Assembly (NCBI RefSeq): GCF_021155765.1
Contig: NC_060113.1
Location: 2,594,501 to 2,658,500, forward strand
DNA from: Diprion similis
Taxonomy: Eukaryota; Arthropoda; Insecta; Hymenoptera; Diprionidae
Length of the DNA stretch: 64,000 bases
Reading direction: 5' to 3'
Under the pieces are notes generated by a model that did no database searches, was not told the DNA's origin, and was given only the letters and a program-made list of their open reading frames with translations. Below are positions 1-12,289 of the stretch, piece after piece (the first letter of the stretch is position 1; each line of letters opens with the position of its first letter). The position numbers were made by a program, and so were the translations under genes.

Positions 1-92
1 CAGTAAGTAAACTGTCGGCGAATTAAAATGTAAACAATCGTCGCCAAACCGACCAACACTAGTCCCAGGTTAATTGCGATCTCGAAAAACAT
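1..92 (-). CDS. Cytochrome P450 CYP6-like, N-terminal fragment (runs off window)
   Basis: Minus-strand ATG at 92-90 opens about 30 codons that continue past the left edge. The visible residues are a hydrophobic membrane anchor followed by RRQFTY, the same layout as the complete P450 genes to the right. The start reads MFFEIAINLGLVLVG, very close to the copy starting at 4005 (MFLQFLINLGLVLIG). The upstream flank is also related to that of the 4005 copy and has a TATA-like site at about 226-232. The product would be an endoplasmic-reticulum anchored monooxygenase. Nothing of the catalytic part is visible, so whether the gene is intact cannot be judged. Confidence 0.85.
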   Translation of the reverse strand, partial: MFFEIAINLGLVLVGLATIVYILIRRQFTY

Positions 93-2233
93 TGTCAAGC
101 GGTTCCAAAAATTCACTTTATGATTTAAACTCCGTCCCACTTGGTCACAAGTAGGCAAACGAACCGTTCCCAGTGCTCGCTGCACTAAGAAAGATAAAAC
201 TGCCTTCGCTGGGCAGAGACCGGCAATATATGAGAGCGAAGGCTTCGTGCTTAGTCATGATGATTTCTGGTCTTCGATATTCGTGACGTCGCGTAGCTGT
301 AACTCGGCGCTCTAAGATACGTACAGTGTAATGGTTCGTAGGACTAGACGCACACTATAACCATCGTCTAGCTTAGATTAAGACGGTTCAACGCTTTTAT
401 TTTTCATCGTGAAAAGCTTCTCTGTGCTTATTATTTTTCTGTTTCTGTTAATCTTGGCTGATTCTTGAATGACACATCTTGAGACCGCAGTCGCAATCAG
501 TTAGATTTAGTCTTGAAAATTAATACCCAAAATTTCACACGTCCTGAATTTTGAGCATTGGCTGTTTGGGGAAAATTGATCAGACCATGTAACCGCCAGG
601 GTTCGTTTCAGCATTGCCTGTTCATCTGTTATCGTATTATCAGGCCACTTTTTCTTTTATCATAGGAATCGTGAGTCGGCTGAAATAAAGATAAGTGGGT
701 AGATATTGACGCGCAATAAGTATCCAATAATCCTCTATACGTCGGTAGCACTTTTTCCGTACTATTTTTAACCCAGTAGATGGTAGATGCACGACGTGAT
801 GAAGAAGGCTGAGGCCTCTTCAGCCTCCGGCTCTTCTCATCTCACAACAGGTCTGACCTTGTCTCAGCGTTTACATAATACGATCAGCCATCTCTCGGAA
901 CGTTCAAATATTTTGTTCTCACAGCTAGCATACCTTGTTCAAACTTTTTAGCATCGAGATCTGCCTTTTGCACTTGTTACTCGTTTCTTTTCGTTTACTC
1001 GTTAAAAGTCAAACTGACACGTGTAATAATAACTTGCAAGAAATTATGATAAGTATCGTCTACCTGATAACGTTGATGGTCTAATATGATTTAGATCAGT
1101 CGAAAACGAAAGGATTTTAGAATTTATTGACTAATATCTTGGAGAGTGGCATTCATTATTAAAAAATATAAGCGTTGGTCACATTCCATTCAAATACATC
1201 AAGCGCATCAAGGAATCATCCCGTTGGGTGCCCGTCATTGGAGGTCGTCATCATTCCTCTGAACCGTTTATCAGTAGATAAAAAATGTATCTGTCTCTTA
1301 GTTTTCGATGCATTTCAACATACATGAACTAGACAAAAATTGGAGGGGTTGACCTACTTAGGCTTCCTTGTAAGTAAAGATTGAGACTTGCCGTCAAAAC
1401 TAGTTCCTTGTAACTTCGATTTTTGCTTACACATTGTTTTTCAGGGGTGAAGCGTTTCTGAAAATCAAGTGTCTCGTGGGTTAAACTTGAAACTCAACTC
1501 CCAGTTTATCTCTACTTTAAGGCTTAAAGATTTGAAATCTATTCCACGAATAGATGACTCTGCAAATTTTACGTCACCGCTGCACGTTCCACATTTCACT
1601 GCTGGACTGATTAGCGAAAAAAACTGATATAAAATTGATAATGCATTACCCGAAGTATGCATCAATCTCCATCTGGCAATCACTGTGAGCTTTTAATTTT
1701 TTTGATAACGTGTTGCTTTCTCACATTCCATTGAATCGGGGTTTTGCGGTTAATGCCTTTTTTTCTACACTTTTCTGCCTGTCTACCACTATCTTTAACA
1801 CCTTTCCGATCCAGGTGTCTTACCTTTTTGACACGTATATTCACCTTTTATGGCATCATTTTTGAATGGTCTCGTGCGGACGATCGATACTCGATGAATT
1901 AACAAATCGATTTCTGCTAAAAAAGAAACTTTTAATGCTAATAATCACACTTCATTGTATTTACTTATTATACATCTTGTTTTATTACTTTCCGTTTTCG
2001 AAAAAAGTGATAAACACCCATCTTAATAGCTAATGGATTCTTCACCCAGAGACAATACAAAAGTATATTTTATGTACCGACATTTATGAAGGTTATTAAA
2101 CCAAGAACGCAGTCTTTGTGGGCTCGTCGCAGGCTCACAATTTCAGTACAGTGTAAAACATTTACAACGAATCTTATTCGGTGACCTAGAACTTTACTCT
2201 CTATTATACAGAGCAGTTCAACGGCTGAGGATG
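93..2233. other. Intergenic spacer between first and second P450
   Basis: About 2.1 kb without a gene that I can support. Positions 93 to about 900 are related in sequence to the region upstream of the next copy (about 4006-4920), so the duplication unit included the 5' flank. The rest is AT-rich. An AATAAA on the minus strand at about 1981-1986 could be the polyadenylation signal of the gene ending at 2234. Confidence 0.6.
226..232 (-). promoter_or_regulatory. TATA-like box of the leftmost P450
   Basis: On the minus strand the sequence CTCATATATTGCCGG lies about 135 bases upstream of the ATG. The neighbouring P450 copies have TATA-like sites at comparable distances (69-142 bases from the ATG), and the bases after it (TTGCCGG) resemble those after the TATA box at 4141. 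No transcript start is proved. Confidence 0.45.
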
Positions 2234-4005
2234 TCACTTGTCGTTTGCACCAAGGGGAGTCATCTTGATCCAAAATCCGCCTTCTGGGACGAGAAATACT
2301 CCGGCACCATTTTTGTACTTGAGTGGATTTTGCGACTTTTCGCACAGAATAACCCTGAACTTGTCAATGATCGTGAGGATTCCGACTTTCGATTGTTGCT
2401 CGGCAAACCTTGAGCCTGGGAGAAAATAACGTGATTAAAATCATTGATCTCTAAGAGTAGTTTTACTTGAAATGATAACGGAAAAGTAATTCACCTATGC
2501 AAGTTCTGGGTCCGGTACTGAAGGGCATGAACGTGTAGGGAGTCTGTTGAGCCCTGCCTTCCTCGCTGAATCTTTCTGGGTCGAATTTACTTGGGTTAGG
2601 CCAGAATTCTGGGTCATGGTGGAGGGCGTAGATGGGTATGATGCACTTTGATCCTACCGGTAATACCACGTTTGTTCCTGGGAGTTCGTAGGGCCTCACT
2701 GAGACTCGTTCGAGTTGCGGAACGATAGGATGTTTCCTTAACGTTTCTGAAAAGGTGAGACTGTTTTTATTTTCATGCTCACCGTGGATCGTTAATCCAT
2801 TAGAATCCAAAATCAGATCGTACCTTGAAACACCATGTCCAAGTATTTCATGCCCTGCAAACCGTCGAAGCTGATTTCATCATTATTGGCGGCTTTCATC
2901 TCGCGTAGTTCCTTGCGAAGACGGTCTTGAATATCTTGGTGAACGGCCAGCTCGTGCATGACGTATCCAATGGTCGTGGCGCTAGTCTCAAAACCGGCTC
3001 CGAAGAAAACGAACGCTTGGGCGGCAAGGAGTTTGTCATCAAACACTGTAAGCAAATTTGAAGGATACAAGGATGCTGCTGAGACTCATGGATGAAGAAG
3101 TTGCGAAATAACCGAAACCTTAACACACCTACGTCATCCTCGCTCAGCTTTTGGTCTGTGTTTTTGAGGTTCCTCAGAAGGTCTATGAAGTCGTGCCTCA
3201 GCACGTTGTTCTTCTGTCGGTATTCAAAGGCTTCCCTCGTGATTCTAAGGAAGAACTCTTCGACGTCCGGTGGTGTCAGGGAAAGCTTCAATTTGTGGAA
3301 CAACCACGGAGAACTGCCCTGAAGCAGATGCACGAAACGACCCCAGTAGTTACCTTGATTACCCATCTTCCTTCCCATCTTACGAAATTCTGCGTCCTCG
3401 TCGTTCAACGAATTCATTTGGATCCCAAATACACATGAGCCAATTACGTCAGTGGTGTACTTGGCGCCAACCTCCCTGGCCTCGATGGGCTCATTTTTCT
3501 GAACCACCGTATCAAGGTACTTCTCCAAGTTCTTCGCGCACTCCAAAACAAGATAATGCATCTGCTTCAGTCTCGCCGAGGTAAAGGTGGGGGTCAGCTT
3601 CGTTCTCACTACCTTCCACTTTTTACCATCGAGCATGGCAATGTGCTGGGAGAGAGGATCCACCTCCGGATTCGAGGTCAACCCACGGTTGGACCAAGCG
3701 TCGAAATTCTTTACCATTATGTCTCTAACCATGTCCGGCGTGACGAGGAACAATCTCGGCGAAAAGAGTTCCCAAACACCACCGAAACTCTCTCCTTTAA
3801 ACTTGACGTACAGTTCGCTGACCACTTCAGCTAAGGGCTTCTTCTTGCTAACGGCATCAGCATAAGTGCCTAAATAGGACTCAGGCTTTATATACGTCAC
3901 GCCTTTTCTTTCCCAATAAGTATACTGTCGATGAATTAATATATAAGCGACCGACGCTAGGCCGATTAACACGAGCCCAAGATTAATTAGAAACTGAAGA
4001 AACAT
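2234..4005 (-). CDS. Cytochrome P450, CYP6-like, complete (510 aa)
   Basis: Four exons: 4005-3129, 3045-2824, 2746-2495 and 2415-2234, all introns phase 1 with GT-AG ends. Together they give 1533 bases, 510 residues plus TGA, the usual CYP6 length. A hydrophobic anchor covers about residues 3-22. The I-helix oxygen-activation motif is AGFETS (about 309-314), the K-helix ExxR is ETLR (367-370), PERF follows, and the heme loop is PFSTGPRTCIG with the iron-binding Cys at 449. The expected reaction is NADPH-P450-reductase dependent monooxygenation at the ER membrane, with substrate unknown. The nearest relatives in the window are the left fragment and the copy starting at 8000. A TATA box lies at 4141. 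Intact by every feature I can see. Confidence 0.93.
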
Positions 4006-4140
4006 TGTTGATCGATAACAAATTCCGGTCTAATATCTAAACTGTAGTCTGCTGCTTCGTCACAGACAGAAAAATGAATGATTTCCAGTGCTCGTTGCGC
4101 CGGCAAAGATAAAGCTGCTCTCGCCTGGCGGAAGCCGGAA

Positions 4141-4147
4141 ATTTATA
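4141..4147 (-). promoter_or_regulatory. TATA box of the P450 starting at 4005
   Basis: CTATAAATTTCCGGC on the minus strand, 142 bases upstream of the ATG, leaving room for a 5' leader of about 110 bases. This is the best TATA match among the P450 copies. Confidence 0.6.
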
Positions 4148-6211
4148 GTGGCCAAGAGATTGTGCCAGTCATCCGCGCTGGTGACGTAACGCAGCGGTAT
4201 CTTAGTGCTTCAAGATAAGTTTCGTATATCCACGTCTAGCTTGGATTCACTTGATGCTTCTGATTTTTCACGGTATTTCCAGCTGAGAATCTTGTCTACA
4301 CTTTTGATTCACCCCGATAATTGCAAATTATCAATCAAAACATCTACCTTGTTCCAAATCTCAGCTGATTGTCAAGTAACATACCTTACGATCGCACTTG
4401 TCAGTTGGCTTCCACGTAGTCTTAAATTTTGAACGTACTTTTCTGTTTCCTAAAACCACTTAATTACCCTGATTATACCATGTCTGACATTTTCACGCTG
4501 GATTTATGAATTGCCTGTCCATATTTTACCATATTGTCAAGACATTTCTCTTATCTAAGAATTCGTGACTCGGCTTAAACAGAGATAAGTGAGTAACTGT
4601 TGACGAGCAATAGGTATCGAACAATCGTATAACAACATAAGTATAATAGCACAAGTATCTATATATATTTTGTGAAAGTTTGAAGCTAAGTGTCAAATAT
4701 TCCATCGATCTTTATCCACTTGGACCTCAAAAAATAGAGTTCAGATAATTCTTAGTACGTCGGTTGCACTTTGCTCATACTGTTTTTAACAGAGTTGATG
4801 GTAGATACACGGTGTGAACGAGAAGGCTGAAGTCTTTTCCGCCTTTGGCTATTTGCACCTGGCGGCAGGTGTGACCTCATGTCTATATTTCAACAGCAGG
4901 AGCAATTTTTGTAAGCGTTTGAGCGAGGTGATGCGTTCACTTTCGAGTTAGACGAACATTATCGAACAACTTCACGTGATTCGAAGTGATTTTCATTTTT
5001 CAAATGACGAAAGTGTCAGACTCCGCATATTAAGTACTCGCACTCAACTCGCTTCGACTCATTCTTTATTTCGACTAACTTCACTGTTTTCTCACACTAC
5101 CCAACGTTATTTTAATTATTCTAAGATTCACTTACTGTTACTTACTGACTCTATATTTTTTTCTACGAGAAGTTGTACAATCTTTGTTGGTATTTTTTTT
5201 TTTTATTTACTTTCAATTAATAAAGCGAATTAAATAAATAATTCAAATAACTTCGACGTCTAACATATTTACAAAAGTTAATTGTACAAATTATTTCTCA
5301 CTTATAAGGTTATTATCGATAACATGAATTGGAAAAATATGTTGGAAATAGGTACGACAAAATTTGAATATTTCTGCTTTGTGCCATCCACACTTGCTAA
5401 CTATCGTTGACCTGATTTTTTCTACTTATAGATCGTGGTCTCAACACCTGATCCTAGTTCTCCTACATTCATCTCAAACAATGAGATTTTCCCATCACAA
5501 ACCAGTAGATAAAATAAAGTAAACAAAATTTGTACCTATCACGAATTTAGTTCCTATCTTCGAAGAAAGTATTTGAAAGTACCTTTTTCATGTCACAAAA
5601 CGAATAAATATCGTTCGAATATTAACCACAGCAATTAAACTTGTACTTGTCCGAATTCCTTCGAACTTATTTGATATGACTGATTAGATATGGTCGTTTT
5701 ACCGTATACATCATTTCACGCTATTTTATACTCCGAACTTTACTTGACTTAAAACTTGGTCCACCGCATAATCCCACAATCGTACAATTTGGTAACGAGA
5801 TATTTTATAGCCGGGACTTTTCGAAATGTTAGTGCACAGTTTTGTTCAGACCATTAAAAATCGCAGCTAAAATCACAGCTCACCTAAGCCGTTATAAAAT
5901 TAATTATTCTAATACGTACACTATCAAATATAATTATAATGTTTTGGTATAAATATTGTCTCATTGTCTTCCATGCGTGTGAGTCACGTGTTTGCTTTTC
6001 TAGAAGTTCTTTAATTTCAGAAAAGTAAACTAAAGCACAGAAGGTATGAAATGTTAAGGCGATTATTGTCTAGAATTGTACTCTTAATACTTCTTAGCTT
6101 TACCTCACAATTAAAATAAGAAATTTGTCGTCACTCTCCTCCTCTACAACTTCTGTTGCACTGATTTGAAATTCTCGATTGACTGTATTCAGTCATCCAA
6201 GAGGAACGGAA
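4148..6211. other. Intergenic spacer between second and third P450
   Basis: About 2 kb, AT-rich, with no supported gene. Its first 800 bases resemble the region upstream of the leftmost P450: for example ATGGTAGATACACGGTGTGA at 4798-4817 against ATGGTAGATGCACGACGTGA at 780-799. Confidence 0.6.
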
Positions 6212-8000
6212 TCAATTATCGTCAGCACCAAGGCGAGTTGCTTTGACCCAAACTCCATGCTCCGCATGAAGGAAACGTGCGCCTTTTTTGTATTGAATTG
6301 GATTTTGGGACTTCTCACAGAGGGAGAGCTTAAACTTGTCGATCGCAGTGATTATACCAAGTTTCGACTGTTGCTCCGCGAATCGCGCACCTGTCAGAAA
6401 ATTGCGTTGATCAATGATTATAACTCCAGGATCGACGCACTACATCTTCAAGTTATCGCGTATAAATATAGTCATCATAGATACTATATCACTTACCTAT
6501 ACAATTCCTGGGCCCACCACCAAAGGGTAGGAAAGTGTAAGGTTGTCGATGAGCCTTTGCTTCCTCGGTGAACCGCTCAGGGATGAATTTCTCTGGGTTA
6601 GGCCAGTATTCTGGGTTGTGGTGGACGGCGTATATGGGAACTATGCACTTCGACCCCGTTGGTAGCACGATGTCTGTTCCAGGGATTTGGTAGGGCTTTA
6701 CTGAGACTCGGCCAACTTGCGGAATTGGTGGATATTTCCTCAATGTTTCTGCAAAGGTGGTGAAATCATTGATTTCAGTTGTATCGTTACAAAATGAATA
6801 TTGAAATAATCAAATCGGCTTGTACCTTGAAACACCATGTCAAGGTACTTCATATGATGCAGACCATCCCAGGTGATTTCACCATTATTAGCGACTTTCA
6901 TCTCGCGCAATTCTCCCCGAAGACGATCTTGAATATCCTGGTGAACAGCCAGCTCGTGAAGGGCGTATCCAATCGTCGTGGAGCTCGTCTCAAAACCGGC
7001 TCCGAAAAAAACGAACGCTTGGGCAGCTAGAAGAGCGTCATCGAATACTGAAAACAAACGTCAAGGTGTCAATATGTCGGTGAGATTTATCAGCCCTAAT
7101 AGTATGCAAAAATCATTTTAACGTACCTATTTCGTCCTCGCCACGTGGCTGGTCCACGTTTTTGAGTTTCCTCAGAAGATCTATAAAGTCGTGCCTCTGC
7201 ACGTTGTTTTTCTCTCGATAGTCAAAGGCCTCCTTTGTGATTTTGATGAAAAACTTTTCCACATCCGGTGGCGTTAAGGAAAGTTTCAATTTCTTGAACA
7301 ACCATGGAGAACTGCTCTGCATCAGCAGCGCGAAGCGTGACCGGAGTGTAGTCTCTACAATCCTCTTCCCCATCTTACGAAAGGCTGCATCTTCGTCGCC
7401 CAACGAGTTCATTCGGATTCCAAATACACACGATCCAATTACGTCCGTGGTGAACTTGGCACTGACCTCCCTGGCCTCGAAGGACTCGTTTCTCTGAGCC
7501 AGCGAGTCCAGGTATTTTTCCAAGTCCTTTGCACACTCCAGGAGAAGGTAATGCATTTGCTTCAGTCTCGCCGACGTGAAGGTGGGGGTCAGCTTCGCCC
7601 TTACTCCCTTCCACATCTTCCCTTCGAGCATTACTACATGCTGAGAAAGTGGATCCACCTCTGGATTTATTGGCAGTCCACGGCTGGTCCAGGAGTCGAA
7701 ATTCTTCGTCATTATATCCCGAAGTAGGTCTGCATCGGCGATAAACAATCTCGGCGAAAAGAGTTCCCAGATACCGCCAAATCTATCAGCTTTTATTTTT
7801 CCCCATAGTTCTGTGAGCAATTCAGCCACGGACTTCTTGCTCCTTACAATGTCAGCATAGGTACCCAAGTAGGATTCAGGTTTCACATACGGTATGCCTT
7901 TCCTTTCCCAGTGAGTAAACTGTCGTTGAATTAACATGTACACTACAGTCACAACGGCGATCAACGCGAGCACCAGGTAACTTGCGATCTGGAGAAACAT
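6212..8000 (-). CDS. Cytochrome P450, CYP6-like, complete (508 aa)
   Basis: Exons 8000-7127, 7047-6826, 6748-6497 and 6390-6212 join in phase to 1527 bases, 508 residues plus TGA. Splice sites are canonical, for example donor GTACGTT after exon 1 and GTAAGT after exon 3. Key motifs are AGFETS (helix I), ETLRKYPP (helix K), PERF and PFGGGPRNCIG with heme Cys about 448. Exon 4 begins with ARFAEQQ, as in its neighbours. The start MFLQIASYLV gives a membrane anchor. It falls in the same subgroup as the copies at 4005, 11704 and 16105. The substrate cannot be told from sequence; CYP6 enzymes commonly oxidise plant compounds and insecticides. Confidence 0.93.
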
Positions 8001-8094
8001 CGTTGATCGGTAACAAATTTTGGATCGCTGTTTAAATTTACCAGCGCTCGGTGAGTCGATTCAAACCAAACTGACGGCATCAGTGAAATCCGAG

Positions 8095-8104
8095 AATATA
8101 TATT
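8095..8104 (-). promoter_or_regulatory. TATA-like box of the P450 starting at 8000
   Basis: GGTAATATATATTCTCGG on the minus strand lies about 95 bases upstream of the ATG. The spacing is shorter than for the copies to the left. Confidence 0.5.
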
Positions 8105-9877
8105 ACCGGAGTATTTGTGCATAGTCATGCCGACTAGGCAATTATTGCCGGTTGTCATCGTCACCGTGACTTAAGACTGCGTTATTTCTAACTGAAAATT
8201 CAGGACAGTTTTTTACCCTGTAAAACAAATCGTAAAATGCCAATCCGAATATCTATCTCACTGAAAATCCTGGCTGAAAATTTAATGATTCATCTTGCCG
8301 GTTGCCAACATTATCTGATAGACCGATCAGATCATACGACCTGCAATGATCACTAACGTTGTGATTTTTCTTTGCTATTGTACGTTGCAGGAAATTTTTT
8401 TTAAATGAGAAAATTTCTTCGACATTTCCGTAACTTTTTTATTACAATTTTTGGTGATTCGCTAACACTTACCAACGCAGAACATGAACCAACAAAAAAT
8501 GAAAAATGTTAAAAACAGATGAAATGATACGCTTTGAAACAAGAAGATCAAATTTCTCGCAAAAAATACTATATTCCGCAGTAAAAGAATAGTTTTTATT
8601 ATTCGATTGCAAAACAATTTTTTTATTCCTGTCTTAGGAAATAAGGTTGGAAAGATACATGTAACAAATTTCATCGAAATCGGTCAATTATTTTCTTAGG
8701 TATATACATCACACAAGTTTGGAATACGTGGTGTTCGGAAAAACGCAGTTAAAGTTTTAACGAGCGGAAGCTGACTGCGACGTTTAGTGCTGAAAACGGT
8801 AACTGAAAACGTATAATCGCTCCTTTCGACAACTATTTCACGAATCTTCCTTTCCAGACATCTGTTGTACCTAGAATAGTACCAGAAACTTTGAAAAAAA
8901 AAATATTTAAGAAATACGGTTTATATAAGAGAGCATCTCTCACCTTCGGATCGAATACTTTTGACGCTCTTCCAGAATAACAGTATTGAGACACTTATCG
9001 TTGAGATCCGGGCGAGATAAGATTTGGCTCGAGGTGATCCGCTGATATTTTCACAGTCAAATCGAACGTCATCATGTTACCTGATAATCGAACTTTTTTC
9101 AAGATAAGGCTGCCAATTAAACGGTACAAACATTACTTACGTTTTAACGAGAATCTGTGGTAGTCGGTTCAATTGATAACTGTTTCGATTTTCAGGCGTG
9201 AAGCACCAAGTAAGACCTATAATCTCGCATTTGAAAACTACAACCATGGCATCGTTTTTGCCGGATTCGATTATGCATACCTTCATTAAAAAAGTGTGAT
9301 ATTTAGTGCGCACATTCAAGTTTAACTGAATTAAATGTCGCTTCAGATTTTCCCAGCTGCATTAAAAAACATCTCATATTTTAAAACGATGACAATTTGC
9401 GGTACTAAGAGAGGTCAAAGTGCCTAGCTAATGGTGTCGTTTTATTACATACACACGTAGAGATATAACGATGAGGGAAAATGATTCTTCGCCTTTCTCC
9501 TAATCGCTATACATATATAATGTGTTAATAATATTCTTTGCAAAGAGAATTATGATATTTGTAGAGAACTGAAGCATTCTTGTTTGAATAAGTAAAAGAT
9601 TATTTTATTCTCATTCATGGTGTATCCAAACGTGTTTATTTCTCTGTAAAATTTATTGGTTTTTAAAGGCTCGATCAAAGCACATATTTTAAATATTAGA
9701 AAATGGTCAGAAATACATTTCTTAAGTGAAATTATACTCTCAATACTCTTGAGCTTGTCATTTGACGTGAATTGTAAACTTTGTGCAAAATTTTCGGCCG
9801 ATCATTCCGTTACACTGGATTGCAATACTCGATCGATTCATCGGCTGTATTGAGCCAGCCAAAAGAAACGAATTGGA
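8105..9877. other. Intergenic spacer between third P450 and the P450 pseudogene
   Basis: About 1.8 kb with only short chance ORFs. A stretch at about 9607-9660, in the 3' flank of the pseudogene, recurs at about 16783-16845 (see findings). Confidence 0.55.
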
Positions 9878-11704
9878 TCATTTATCGTTAGCACCAAGGC
9901 GTGAAATATTTATCCAAACTCCGAGTTCCGCGTGAAGGAATTGTCCGCTCTTTTTATACTGAATTGGATTTTGCGACTTGTCGCATAAGGAAAGCTTGAA
10001 CTTGTCGATCGCAGTAATGATACCGAGTTTCGACTGTTGCTCTGCGAATCTAGAACCTGCAAAAAAATTGCGTCAATCAATCGATCAAACTCCAAAAGTG
10101 ATGTTTTTAATTTTCAACTTTTTGCACGTGTATATATGGTGATAGTATTAATTGATTACCTATACAATTTCTGGGCCCACCACCAAAGGGTATATAAGTA
10201 AAAGGGTGTCGCTGGGCCTTCGCCTCCTCAGTGAATCTCTCCGGGTCGAATTTCTCCGGTTCGGGAAAGAATTCTGGGTCGTGGTGGAAGGCGTAGATGG
10301 GAATGAGGCATTTTGATCCCGTTGGAAGCACTATATTCGTTCCAGGGAGTTGGTAGGGCTTCACGGAGATTCGGCTGACTTGTGGAATTATTGGATACTT
10401 CCTCAATGTTTCTGTGGAGATAACGGCGTCGTGATTTCAGTTCTTATCATGACTTGTCGATCTCACAGACTTTGCATACGCTGTACAGTGTAAAAATGAA
10501 TATTCAGATCGTCAAATTAGTTCGTGTCTTGAAGCACCATGTCCAAGAACTTCATACTCTGCAGACCATCCCAGGTGATTTCACCCTTGTTAGAGGCTTT
10601 CATCTCGTGCAATTCCTTCCTGAGACGCTCCTGCATATCTTGGTGAACAGCCAGCTCATAAAGGGCGTATCCAATCGTTGTGGAGCTCGTCTCAAAACCA
10701 GCACCGAAGAAAACGAACGCTTGGGCAGTCAGGAGATTGTCATCGAATACTGAAAACCGTCGTAAAAAAGTAATAATGTCTTTGAAATTGATCGGTGCTA
10801 CCATGTTGAAAATAATAGTTGACATACCGACTTCGTTCTTGTCCCTCGGCTGGTCCACGTTTCTTAGCCCCCTCAGGAGATCTACGAAGTCGTGCCTTTG
10901 CACGTTGTTCTTCTCTCTATACTCGAAGGCCTCTCTTGTGATTCTGATGAAGAACTTTTCCACATCCCACGGTGTTAATGAGAGCTTTAACTTCGTGAAC
11001 AACCACGGAGATATTAGGAGTACAGTAGTGGCTACTCGCTGTCCAATCGTCATTGTTTCGACCATTTTTCTCCCGATCTTACGAAAGGCGGCATCTTCGT
11101 CACTCATCGAGTTCATCTTAATCCCAAAGACACAAGAGCCGATCACATCGGTGGTGAACTTGGCGCTGACCTCCCTAGTTTCGATGGGTTCGTTTTTGGA
11201 AACCAACGAGTCCAGGTACTTCTCCAAGTCCTTTCCGCACTCTAGGAGCAGGTAATGCATGTGCTTGAGTTTCGACGAAGTGAACGTTGGTGTCAGTTTC
11301 GCTCTAACATCCTTCCACACTTTTCCATTAAGGTTAACGACGTGCTGAGAGAGCGGATCAGTCTCCGGGTTCGAAAGAATACCGCGGTCGGTCCATGCGT
11401 CGAAATTCTTTATCATAACATCGCGTAATATGTCAGGATCGACGAGAAACAGCGCTGGTTTGAAGAGGTTCCAGATACCAACGAATCCTTTTCCTTTGGC
11501 TTTGCAGTATAGATCAGAAAGTACTTCGGACATAGGCCTCTTCCCCCTAAACGCGTCCGCATAGTTGCCCAGCAAGGAGTCCGGTTTTATATAAGGCACA
11601 CCTTTTCATTCCCAATAGGTGAAATGGCGACCAACGTAAAAGTACAAAACCGTCAGCACACCAACCAACACCAACCACGCGTTAACTCCGAACTGGATGA
11701 CCAT
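9878..11704 (-). pseudogene. CYP6-like P450, recently disabled copy (stop at codon 33, lost splice donor)
   Basis: The four-exon structure of the neighbours is complete: exons 11704-10828, 10749-10528, 10411-10160 and 10056-9878. It would encode about 509 residues with AGFETS, ETLRKYP, PERF and PFGGGPRNCIG. Two defects break it. Codon 33 is TGA (11608-11606) where the other copies have an arginine codon in WERKG; CGA to TGA is a single transition. The donor of intron 2 reads AC (10527-10526) instead of GT after CAAG, and read-through meets TAA a few codons later, before the ExxR and heme Cys. All other exon sequence stays open, so inactivation is recent. Intron 1 (78 bases) is also open and in frame. 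A sequencing error would have to explain two separate sites. Confidence 0.85.
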
Positions 11705-11765
11705 TTTTTGGTTGTAAAATGAATAAGCTGTTACAACGTCGACACGCTTGTTAGGAGAGTTTGGC

Positions 11766-11773
11766 GATATATG
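11766..11773 (-). promoter_or_regulatory. TATA-like box upstream of the P450 pseudogene
   Basis: GCATATATCGCC on the minus strand, about 65 bases upstream of the ATG at 11704. The promoter of the dead copy therefore looks preserved. Confidence 0.4.
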
Positions 11774-12289
11774 CAGAAGAGCAGGTAAACTGAAGTCTAT
11801 TAACTCACGTAGTCTTTGATAAACAAATTTTTATCTCAATGTGATATTTCGTGTAACGTATAAGGAATGGGCACTGCTTTAACATGAATATTTTAACGTA
11901 GGGATCTGGGGCGACTTAGTGTCGTGAAATTTCTCGGTAATATATCAATCTCTAGTAATTCTAATGGAGAATAAAAAGTATTTTACGCAATATTTATATC
12001 TTCTTGCCATGAAATTATTAAACAATGGTGCATTAACATTTTTTTTTGCACTCTCATTGTGAGAATGAATATTATTTGAGACTCATGCACGCGCCTGATT
12101 ATACACGATTATCATCACTGATATAAACTCAGGTCTGTGACTCTCGTCAATATACTTATTGTACGTGAAGATCAGAGAAACGAACTATTATCGTTGGTAA
12201 TTGGAGACCGATTTTTTTATTGGGACAAAAGTCTAAATATTTTCATCCGAATTTTATCCTTTCGGTGAACAATTCTGTCATCATTGTAA
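11774..12289. other. Spacer between the two P450 pseudogenes
   Basis: About 0.5 kb of AT-rich sequence. I see no exon or repeat in it. Confidence 0.5.
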
